In this document: in pieces, positions 26,038 to 32,475 of the stretch
Layout of the letters: every line of letters starts with the position of its first letter
Numbering within the stretch: the first letter of the stretch is position 1
NCBI GenBank assembly: GCA_021794835.1
Contig: JAJYQA010000015.1
Location: 1-32,475 of the forward strand
Direction of reading: 5' to 3'
DNA from: Actinomycetes bacterium
GTDB taxonomy: Bacteria; Actinomycetota; Aquicultoria; Aquicultorales; Aquicultoraceae
Length of the DNA stretch: 32,475 nucleotides
Notes under the pieces: model-generated
Told to the model about the DNA's origin: nothing
Database searches by the model: none
What the model saw: only the letters and a program-made list of their open reading frames with translations
Position numbers and translations under genes: made by a program

Positions 26038-26598
26038 TCATTTATTACCTCCACCGGACCGGTTTTTTGTTTCTGCCGAATTACCCCGCGCTTTTGAACC
26101 GGTGAAAAAAATAAGAAGCGAAAGGACCACCGCGCCCAGCGTAAAGTAGAGAGAAATTCTAAGCGGTGCTTTTGTTGAATCAACGATCGCCTTATCTACA
26201 TCCTTTTTAACCGCCGCCTCGACCTGGGGAGGTGGATGTCTGACTCCCCCGCCAATTTGTCCGCTCAGGACGTCTATATGTTTAAGGTCTGAAATTATCG
26301 CACTTTTATAAGCACCCGGGATCGACCCGTCGGACTGAATATTGCAGGTAATATTAACCGCAAGCGTACTTGCTAAAATCGCCCCGAGTATGGCAATACC
26401 GATACTTGCTCCGACCTGGCGCATAACCGTGCTTTCACCGGACGCCTGGATTACAGCCCTACCGATAATAAGCGTGGTAGCATTTGTAGAAGTGGAGCCG
26501 ATAAAAGAGCCGGTGGCAAAAACAACCATCCCGATAAGAAAAATAAGCGCGTACCAGCGGTTTTTAAATGTGGCAAGGTTTGGCAACGAGAGCTTCAT
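26038..26598 (-). pseudogene. MFS (DHA2-type) transporter with internal deletion
   Basis: 186 residues. Residues ~14-52 (YALIFLIGMVVFATGSFIGS, then TTLIIGRAVIQASG) look like the second and third membrane helices of a 14-helix drug-efflux MFS protein. The next residues, VMRQVGASIGIAILGAILAS, are the motif normally found after helix 12, and the last helix is at ~148-168. The join loses roughly 300 residues but stays in frame, so no stop or frameshift betrays it. Transport activity is unlikely; it may be a decaying gene or a small membrane protein in its own right. It lies 29 nt downstream of the ATPase and is probably co-transcribed. Confidence 0.75.
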
Positions 26599-26627
26599 GC
26601 TACTTACTGCCCTTTAACGCCCTTATC

Positions 26628-29072
26628 TCAAACTTTCTTCATACCCGCAGTCCGGTGCGGCTCTTTATGGGTTTTCGGCTTGTTTAAAAAATTAAACACA
26701 TAACCTTTTATATAATCCATCACAAACATAAAAATCACTCCAACAATTAAAAGGGTTAGGATTTCCGGCAATCCGATAGCCGATACCAGGATTCCAAAGT
26801 AGGCAATAACTGCAATTAAAAGCATGGTGAGCACCAGCGCGACTATAAGCCAGTTGCTCGGGCGGGATGTCCAGAAGTGGTACCGCTCCCGTATTACAAA
26901 AAGGGTAAGGTGTCCGGTAAATACAAGCATAACAAAGATAAACGTTTGCAGTTGCGGAAGGGCCAGTCTAAAAACACCCATGCCAAGCCAGAGGACAACA
27001 AAAGACTCGACCAGGATTATCAGCGACAATCCAAGGGCGGTATTTACAAGGGCGCGCACGTGCCAGCGCTGCGGTGTGGGCGCGACGCGGGCGTTATCGG
27101 TGGCTATCGCCATCGTGGCAAAATCGTTTGAGAATAAGAGCAGCACAATCTGAAAAGGCGTAACTACGAATTGTTTGATTAAGAAAAACGCCAGGGTTAA
27201 AAAGAGCGCCACCTGAATTGTTTTAATGATTTTATTAAGGGTGTACGTGAACATACGCTGATAAATCTGGCGGCTCGTTGTTACCGCCCCGACGATATCG
27301 ATAACACCCGGGCTGGTCAAAACAAGGCTTGCCGCCGCTTTGGCAACATCGGTGGCGCCGGCCACCGCAATTCCGACCTCGGCCTGTTTAAGCGCGGGTG
27401 CGTCGTTGACCCCGTCGCCGGTCATGGCGGCGACGTGCCCTTTTTTCTGCAAATCCTTAACCAGCAAAAATTTATCCTGCGGGTAAATCCCGGCAAAAAC
27501 ATCGCAACCAGAGAAAACTTTCACCATGCCTTTTTCAACATCTTTCGGGGAGCAGACGCGGTTGCCGATACCGACTTCGCCTGCGATATGCAGGGCGATA
27601 GGTGCGCTGTCGCCGGTAAGCATCTTGATAGAGATGCCTAGTTCTTTCAAACGCTTTATTAAGGAAGCGGAATCTTGGCGCGGCGGGTCTTCCAGGGGCA
27701 GGATGCCGGCCAGGGTAAGCGTATGGTTGTCCTTGCCGCCTTCAGGTTTTTCATTGGCAGCCTGCCCGACCGCAACCGCAATAATCCGCAAACCCTGTTC
27801 GGCAAACTCCTCTATGTCTTTATTAACTTCCCCTGCATCAAAACCGGTTGCCTGCTGCAGGATAATCTGCGGCGCGCCTTTTATCACACGATGCAAAGTA
27901 TCGTCTTCTCGAAATATAGCCTCGGTGCGCTTGGTGGCCGGGTCAAAAGGCGTAAAGCTTGCGCGCTTACCCATATCAACGGCAACATTTCTATCCTTAC
28001 AACCTGCCAGTACAGCAAGGTCGATGGGGTCCTGCGTTGCAGGGTCTGATGCGTATGCCGCAAGCTGCAGAACTCTCTCCGGCGTAAAATGGGCGTATCC
28101 TTTAGGGTCAACAACGCTTAGCTTATTCTGGGTGATGGTTCCCGTTTTATCAAGGCAGGCAACATCAAGAGCGGCGGCCTCCTCTATGGCGTTTAAACGG
28201 GTAACCAGGACGCCTTTACGCGCAAGCTGCAAGGCACCGATGGCCGTTGCAACTGTAAAAGTGGCCGGAAGCGCCGCCGGCACCGAGGCGATAAGCAGAA
28301 TCAACGCAAAGGGAAAAGCATCGCTTAACGGGACGCGGGCAAGCAGGGCATAGCCCAAGAGCAAAACAACCAGGATCGCATCGAAGATAATAAGGTAGCG
28401 CACTATGCCCATAATCATTGTCTGCAGATGGGAAACCGGCTGTGCCTCCTGCACCAGCTGCGCTGTTTTGCCCGAGAAAGTACGGCTGCCCGTAGCCGTT
28501 ACTATCCCGCTGGCCTCGCCACGCACCACAACCGTCCCCGAATAAGCTCTGCCGTCTTTTGCTGCTTCGACGGGGAGGGATTCCCCCGTTATACTCGATT
28601 GATCGATCATAACCTGTCCCTCGCCCACCGAAAGGTCTGCCGGGACGATATCGCCCAGGCGGATATATACGAGGTCACCGGGCACAAGCTCTCTGGCCGG
28701 CAAAACTCGCCATTTCCCATCTCGCTTCACTCTTGCATTTACCGCAAGCCGCCTCTTTAGTAGCTCGAGGGCATTGCTGGCCCGGTTTTCCTGGTAAAAA
28801 CTGACCACCGCATTAAAAACCAGCAAAAATGCGATAATAATAGTATCGAGAGTTCTGCCCAGAAGCCAGGTCAGGACAATAGCGGCTTCCAGCATCCAGG
28901 GCACGGGGGCCCAAAATTTGCTAATAAGTACTGCAAGCGGATTTTTACGCTTTTCAACGACCTCGTTGGGCCCAAACTGGGTAAGACGCCGCCCGGCTTC
29001 TTTACTGCTTAAACCTTGTAGTACACCATCCGGCCTTTTTTCAGATGATGGCCCTGGATTACTATGCGCCAT
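26628..29072 (-). CDS. Plasma-membrane-type proton-pumping P-type ATPase (P3A)
   Basis: 814 residues. Actuator TGES (162-165), a membrane helix with PAALP (265-269), phosphorylated D308 in DKTGTIT, KGAPQ (nucleotide binding), MLTGD (484-488) and the hinge GDGVNDAPAL (552-561) are all present, with about ten membrane helices. Overall pattern and length match the P3A family that exports H+ using ATP, found in some bacteria and archaea as well as plants and fungi. The N-terminus is hydrophilic and lacks a heavy-metal-binding domain, and the CPC motif of metal pumps is absent. GAGGGTG lies 9 nt before the ATG. Ion specificity is from family resemblance. Confidence 0.9.
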   Translation of the reverse strand: MAHSNPGPSSEKRPDGVLQGLSSKEAGRRLTQFGPNEVVEKRKNPLAVLISKFWAPVPWMLEAAIVLTWLLGRTLDTIIIAFLLVFNAVVSFYQENRASNALELLKRRLAVNARVKRDGKWRVLPARELVPGDLVYIRLGDIVPADLSVGEGQVMIDQSSITGESLPVEAAKDGRAYSGTVVVRGEASGIVTATGSRTFSGKTAQLVQEAQPVSHLQTMIMGIVRYLIIFDAILVVLLLGYALLARVPLSDAFPFALILLIASVPAALPATFTVATAIGALQLARKGVLVTRLNAIEEAAALDVACLDKTGTITQNKLSVVDPKGYAHFTPERVLQLAAYASDPATQDPIDLAVLAGCKDRNVAVDMGKRASFTPFDPATKRTEAIFREDDTLHRVIKGAPQIILQQATGFDAGEVNKDIEEFAEQGLRIIAVAVGQAANEKPEGGKDNHTLTLAGILPLEDPPRQDSASLIKRLKELGISIKMLTGDSAPIALHIAGEVGIGNRVCSPKDVEKGMVKVFSGCDVFAGIYPQDKFLLVKDLQKKGHVAAMTGDGVNDAPALKQAEVGIAVAGATDVAKAAASLVLTSPGVIDIVGAVTTSRQIYQRMFTYTLNKIIKTIQVALFLTLAFFLIKQFVVTPFQIVLLLFSNDFATMAIATDNARVAPTPQRWHVRALVNTALGLSLIILVESFVVLWLGMGVFRLALPQLQTFIFVMLVFTGHLTLFVIRERYHFWTSRPSNWLIVALVLTMLLIAVIAYFGILVSAIGLPEILTLLIVGVIFMFVMDYIKGYVFNFLNKPKTHKEPHRTAGMKKV

Positions 29073-29222
29073 TTAAAACGTCACCCTCTTGTAAAAGAGC
29101 CTTATCTCAAGGCTTCTGCCAACAGCATAAATTGCAATAATCATGCCCAATACCGGTAAACCAGTAAAAATATTTACGGCACTTTTATGGACCCTAAAAG
29201 CCCCGATAGCGGTATGTAACAC
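29073..29222 (-). CDS. Possible small membrane protein ORF ahead of the ATPase
   Basis: A GTG-initiated frame of 49 codons ends with TAA directly abutting the ATPase ATG. It reads through one hydrophobic stretch (IFTGLPVLGMIIAIYAVG) and a basic tail (RSLEIRLFYKRVTF). No clear ribosome binding site is visible and the family is not recognised. It could be a real coupled microprotein, the 3' remnant of a longer gene, or chance. A hairpin (AGCCTT/AAGGCT, 29099-29115) lies within it. Confidence 0.25.
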   Translation of the reverse strand: MLHTAIGAFRVHKSAVNIFTGLPVLGMIIAIYAVGRSLEIRLFYKRVTF

Positions 29223-29285
29223 TTATATGGTGATTTACCCAAAGGAAATGCAGGTTATACATTCAAGATGTGGTGACTTGATAAG

Positions 29286-29417
29286 TCAGGGTGTTGCTTT
29301 TGGCAATATTTCCTCCTTAAGCTTTGCTTGCTTTAGGATACTGTTTAACGTCCCGGGACTTAGATCATCATTTGGATGGCCCGCAATTGTAACTCTTCTC
29401 AGGAAACTAGCATCCCC
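29286..29417 (-). pseudogene. C-terminal remnant of a HicA-like toxin
   Basis: The frame reads LRRVTIAGHPNDDLSPGTLN then SILKQAKLKEEI and ends at TGA. This is the conserved second half of HicA/YcfA mRNA interferases (V-T-I/V-P-x-H-x-x-x-D-L-x-P-G-T-L-x-S-I-L-x-Q-A). The N-terminal part with the catalytic histidine is missing, an in-frame TAG at 29420-29418 lies upstream, and no start codon is present. No HicB antitoxin is visible. In the same frame beyond the TAG, a 92-codon ORF (29418-29696) carries an unrecognised segment (LANVIHNLKPRYTAECIQSV) whose first half overlaps the HD fragment in another frame. Confidence 0.6.
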
Positions 29418-29547
29418 CTACCTCCGTCCCAGGTTGTCTCTACCCTCACCTGTAACACCACCCCTTTCGAGCACACTTTGAATGCACTCAGCAGTATACC
29501 TTGGTTTAAGGTTGTGGATTACGTTCGCAAGCTCTGTGTCCGGGGTA

Positions 29548-29772
29548 TCAAAGTTGTCCTTCATGAAATAGGCTGTAGCTACCAATGAAAACAGCAATGA
29601 TTGCTTCATACATAAGCGTTGCCAAATGCATAACACCAATTGAGTGTTCAAATCTCGTATGGTTTGCGCCGGGATACACCATATCAGTGAACGCAAGCTG
29701 TTTAATTCGGCGTAACCGCTGGAATGCGGAATGGTTGATTATTTGCTTCCCCCAATCGTTGAATGAGATGAA
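29548..29772 (-). pseudogene. N-terminal fragment of an HD-domain phosphohydrolase (dGTPase/SAMHD1-like)
   Basis: A 74-residue open frame without a start codon reads NDWGKQIINHSAFQRLRRIK, then QLAFTDMVYPGANHTRFEHS and IGVMHLATLMYEAI. FQRLRRIKQL, VYPGAxHTRFEHS and GVMHLA are hallmark motifs of the HD superfamily that hydrolyses (d)NTPs. The frame then drifts (IAVFIGSYSLFHEGQL) and stops, so the HD metal ligands further on are lost. The start of the gene is interrupted by TGA at 29775-29773, beside a 14-bp tandem duplication. It is clearly a gene relic. Confidence 0.75.
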
Positions 29773-29779
29773 TCATATA

Positions 29780-29806
29780 TAGCATCTCTTAGATAGCATC
29801 TCTTAG
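29780..29806. repeat. 14-bp tandem duplication
   Basis: TAGCATCTCTTAGA at 29780-29793 is followed at once by a second copy at 29794-29806, complete except for its last base. It adjoins the truncated 5' end of the HD-domain fragment, where the expected first motif of that family should be. This suggests local slippage or an excision scar. Confidence 0.7.
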
Positions 29807-29923
29807 CTCATGCAACCTCGGCACGGCTCTCCGTTCGAATGATTGCTGCCTTTGAAATTATAATGCAACCCCAGTAATTGGCCAACCGCTCGTTAATCGT
29901 TAAATAAGTATCGAAACGATGTA

Positions 29924-31120
29924 TCAATCGTGGCATAACTTTATAGCATACTCTAATTGGTCATCTTGCTGCTTGGTCAACAGATCGACAGTATTATGCA
30001 CCTCCACATCAGGTTCGATCCCTACCTCATTCATAATACTACGATCAGCTGCTAGGTATTTGAACGTTGTCACTTGAAGTTTTGTGCCGTCAAACAAGGG
30101 AAAAATAGTTGCCTCATGCGTCGATCCAGCGGTTTGCTTTCCTACCACACGGATTTTTTTACTGGAACCTTTTAGGGCTCTAATAAATATAAATTCAGCT
30201 GAGCTTGTTGTAAACTCGTCGCAGAGCACGACGATGTTCTTCAAACTTTGTTGAATGCCAGGTAAAGGTCTAACTCGTATTTCCTCACAGATACTTTCGT
30301 TGTTTACCCGATAACCTAAAAGCCTCTCCTCGGTCATAAATAGCGATGTCATATTTATCGTCTCGTTAATTAATCCTCCTTGGTTTCCTCTTACATCAAC
30401 AATAAGTGACGTAATATCACCACACTCCCCCAAAGCTTTAAGAAAGTCGTGAACAATGCTCTTATGCTTAAAAGCAAAGATCTTGATATAGCCAATATCC
30501 GCGTATGCCTTAGCCAAGCATTGGGGAAGTTTTACCTCAGGGGTTATCCCCTCCTTTGCTTGTTCTTGACTAAAAGATATGATATCTTGCTTTGCTATCA
30601 CTTCTGTCTTAATAATATTACCGTCTGTCGCCGTGATCTCAATGGCATCACCAAAATCTCCACGCATGAGTTCATTAATCAAAACTGCTTTTCGCATGCT
30701 TAAAGACGTGAAAGGAAATTGCGTGTAAATAGCATCCCGTATAGTCCCAATTGGTGTACCATTTACTTTAAGAATTTTCATTCCCGCTGTCAGCTTAGAA
30801 GTTTTATTTAACCTAAAGGGAATGTACAAGCCGTCGTCAATATTTACTAAGACCAGAGGATAAAATGATTTTTGAAACCAAGGTGATACAAGTATCCTGG
30901 TATGTGGATCCTTGAGTTCGAGAAGCATTCGATCTATATACTTGTACAAACTGCCATAAGAGCTTATCGTCTCAATATCTTGAAGGTATTTATACTTAAT
31001 GGTTTCCCAATCAACTCCTCTTTCAGCGAAAAGAGGGTATTTTTCGTTTACGAGCTTCCAGATCTGCAAGATTATATCGATTCGCGCCTCTTCAACTGGA
31101 GGGATCTCCACAATATGCAT
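29924..31120 (-). CDS. Cytoplasmic S41-family peptidase beside a radical SAM enzyme
   Basis: 398 residues with no signal peptide or membrane helix, unlike most periplasmic CtpA/Tsp proteases. N-terminal helical region with the family motif LKDPHTR (69-75), a PDZ-like segment (LTAGMKILKVNGTPIG, 110-125), then the S41 core: VDVRGNQGG (241-249), the probable nucleophile S306 in TTSSAEF, GKQTAGS (327-333), and GIEPDVEV (367-374). The lysine of the CtpA-type GKG motif is not conserved (AGS instead), which points to a tricorn/IRBP-like subgroup or altered catalysis. It starts 11 nt after the radical SAM gene; TAGGAGGT overlaps that gene's stop, so translation is probably coupled. A role in cleaving a modified peptide is inferred. 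Confidence 0.85.
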   Translation of the reverse strand: MHIVEIPPVEEARIDIILQIWKLVNEKYPLFAERGVDWETIKYKYLQDIETISSYGSLYKYIDRMLLELKDPHTRILVSPWFQKSFYPLVLVNIDDGLYIPFRLNKTSKLTAGMKILKVNGTPIGTIRDAIYTQFPFTSLSMRKAVLINELMRGDFGDAIEITATDGNIIKTEVIAKQDIISFSQEQAKEGITPEVKLPQCLAKAYADIGYIKIFAFKHKSIVHDFLKALGECGDITSLIVDVRGNQGGLINETINMTSLFMTEERLLGYRVNNESICEEIRVRPLPGIQQSLKNIVVLCDEFTTSSAEFIFIRALKGSSKKIRVVGKQTAGSTHEATIFPLFDGTKLQVTTFKYLAADRSIMNEVGIEPDVEVHNTVDLLTKQQDDQLEYAIKLCHD

Positions 31121-31131
31121 AAATTGACCTC

Positions 31132-32469
31132 CTATTCGGATTGGGTAGAGCTAATCGGAACGGCTGAAAGTTTACGCTCATATTTAAGATTGCAATACTC
31201 AAGACCCTCAATAATGCCCGTAGCCGACACTTCAAGAGCTCTACAATCAAAACAGCCATATCGATAAGCACACCCTTTACACTCTTGCACTTTGTCCTTG
31301 GTTAACCTATGATAATAATCGTACTTACTATTAGCCAGTATGGATATAATGCTCTGATACTTAACATTGCCTAAAACAAGCGTGCGCGACATAATACAGG
31401 GCAATATGTTACCTTCTGCGGTAACCGCTATTCCGTGACCATAGCAGTTATGATATTTTGCAACGTGACAGAATGTAGCCACATCAACCTTTCGTAATGC
31501 TCTTTTTCTGTCATACATGGCTTCAATAAATCGCTCGGAATAGAAATAATTATATGGGACTGGATACAAGTACTCCAATTTCATGTTTTTAGAGCCAGCA
31601 ATAGGAGTGTATCGCATAAATGCATCCTGAACTTCGTCCTCATTAAACCGACTAACAAGATAGCTCAAAGTAAAATTAACACCGCTTGATGCCAGTTGTG
31701 AAATGTTAGCGAAGACGATCTTTTCTGAATTCGGAACTCCTGTAATCTGTTCATATGTTTCACTGCTATTCGCTAATAATTGGACATTAAGCTCCATGTC
31801 ATAAGCCTTAATAACACTTAATATCTCTGTATTTAGCAACGTGCCATTAGTAAACACCATGATATTTTGTATACCTTGAGATCTGATATAAGACGCTAAC
31901 TCTTGGATGTCATTAATTCTCAAGAGAGGTTCCCCGCCAATGAACGTAATTTGTTTACACCCAAGTTTGGCAATCTGCCCAATAATATCCTTCCAGATAT
32001 CAATATCAGCTATAATACTCTCTGTTTTCCAACGTTTGCACCCCGTTTTTCGAAATAGCACATTGTCGTTCTTCCTGCAAAATACACAATCGAAATTACA
32101 GGTGGTATCAAGCTCTAAAAACGCGTTGCTAAGTAAATAGTTTGGAGGCATGATTTGTTCCATTTGCGGATGAATCCCAATATAAAATTTATCGATGTAG
32201 ACAGGGGCATTATGGTACATACCTACATTCCTATGGAACAGCTCGTCAAGAAAAGCTTTGTCTAATGCTTCTACTTGATTAAGTGGAGTATTGTTTTCAC
32301 ATTGTTTCAAGAAATTGTATTTATTGATATCGATTGCCAGCATATCTCCCGATCGCGCCCATATAATTCTGTAAAAAGGTTCATTTAAAGATGGGTTGAA
32401 AATGAGCCACCGTTCCTCAAGAATAGAAGTTACGACACTACTATTATAGGAGGAATAACGATGGCTCAA
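31132..32469 (-). CDS. Radical SAM/SPASM peptide-maturase-like protein, start uncertain
   Basis: About 445 residues from a TTG at 32469; the frame is open to the window edge, so the 5' end may be missing. Residues ~15-100 resemble a PqqD-like peptide-recognition region (RWLIFNPSLNEPFYRI, AIDINKYNFL, FLDELFHRNVG), although this is weak by eye. The radical SAM core has C124, C128 and C131 (CNFDCVFC) and GGEPLL (178-183). The C-terminus is a cysteine-rich SPASM region (FCHVAKYHNCYG, ILPC, ECKGCAYRYGCFDCRA, EYC) for auxiliary Fe-S clusters. This architecture fits enzymes that crosslink or otherwise modify ribosomal peptides. No precursor peptide is visible; one may lie upstream, beyond the window. 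Confidence 0.85.
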   Translation of the reverse strand: MSHRYSSYNSSVVTSILEERWLIFNPSLNEPFYRIIWARSGDMLAIDINKYNFLKQCENNTPLNQVEALDKAFLDELFHRNVGMYHNAPVYIDKFYIGIHPQMEQIMPPNYLLSNAFLELDTTCNFDCVFCRKNDNVLFRKTGCKRWKTESIIADIDIWKDIIGQIAKLGCKQITFIGGEPLLRINDIQELASYIRSQGIQNIMVFTNGTLLNTEILSVIKAYDMELNVQLLANSSETYEQITGVPNSEKIVFANISQLASSGVNFTLSYLVSRFNEDEVQDAFMRYTPIAGSKNMKLEYLYPVPYNYFYSERFIEAMYDRKRALRKVDVATFCHVAKYHNCYGHGIAVTAEGNILPCIMSRTLVLGNVKYQSIISILANSKYDYYHRLTKDKVQECKGCAYRYGCFDCRALEVSATGIIEGLEYCNLKYERKLSAVPISSTQSE

Positions 32470-32475
32470 GAAAAG

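Noticed and set aside
27526-28353. Plus-strand open frame of 275 codons
   Set aside because: It is antisense to the P-type ATPase, whose motifs are complete; the translation is Ser/Ala-rich without family features and is explained by third-codon-position bias of the real gene.
29418-29696. 92-codon minus-strand ORF as an intact gene
   Set aside because: Its first half overlaps the HD-domain fragment, whose frame is recognisable; the second half is unrecognised and ends at a TAG before the HicA fragment, so it is treated as part of the degenerate region.

Overview
This window looks like a chromosomal segment of an anaerobic, deep-branching actinobacterium or a similar Gram-positive lineage. 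This is inferred from gene order and content. recG-rsmD-coaD, a SepIVA-like coiled-coil gene, yceD, rpmF, the fab cluster, rnc, smc and ftsY recur together in Actinomycetota and Firmicutes, and the SepIVA-yceD neighbourhood is an actinobacterial trait. An ADP-forming acyl-CoA synthetase, a FabK-type enoyl reductase and an AhbD-like radical SAM enzyme suggest anaerobic life. Base composition looks moderate (estimated by eye, not computed). Every gene I can support lies on the minus strand, so transcription runs from high to low coordinates.

Layout from right to left. (1) 29924-32469: a radical SAM/SPASM gene coupled to a leaderless S41 peptidase gene. This is the best candidate for an undescribed system, a RiPP-type peptide maturation pair, but its upstream part lies outside the window. 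(2) 29073-29923: a degenerate stretch with an HD-phosphohydrolase fragment, a HicA-like toxin fragment, a 14-bp tandem duplication and a possible small membrane ORF. (3) 26038-29072: a P3A-type proton-pump ATPase followed by an MFS transporter that has lost its middle. (4) 22136-25988: a promoter, recG-rsmD-coaD-sepIVA, and a clear intrinsic terminator. (5) 16798-22005: yceD, an AhbD-like radical SAM gene with its own candidate promoter, a PAS-PAS-GAF-PP2C phosphatase, a membrane-anchored lytic transglycosylase-like gene and rpmF. Three genes separate yceD from rpmF, which are normally neighbours. (6) 13596-16757: an ADP-forming acyl-CoA synthetase and a BioD/DRTGG-domain partner. (7) 5935-13191: the type II fatty acid cluster plsX-fabH-fabK-fabD-fabG-acpP-fabF and then rnc, tightly spaced or overlapping. 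A 48-codon remnant of a second flavin oxidoreductase sits between acpP and fabF. (8) 145-5887: smc, ftsY and a TPR protein, closed by a terminator. (9) 1-81: the start of another minus-strand gene whose ribosome binding site is buried in a perfect 11-bp stem.

A modular dispersed repeat occurs three times, each time directly at a stop codon (smc, fabK and the DRTGG gene). One copy carries a further insert that creates a false N-terminal extension of fabD if the longest ORF is taken.

Core genes are called from protein motifs read in the translations. No database search was run, so subfamily names and organism placement are inference.
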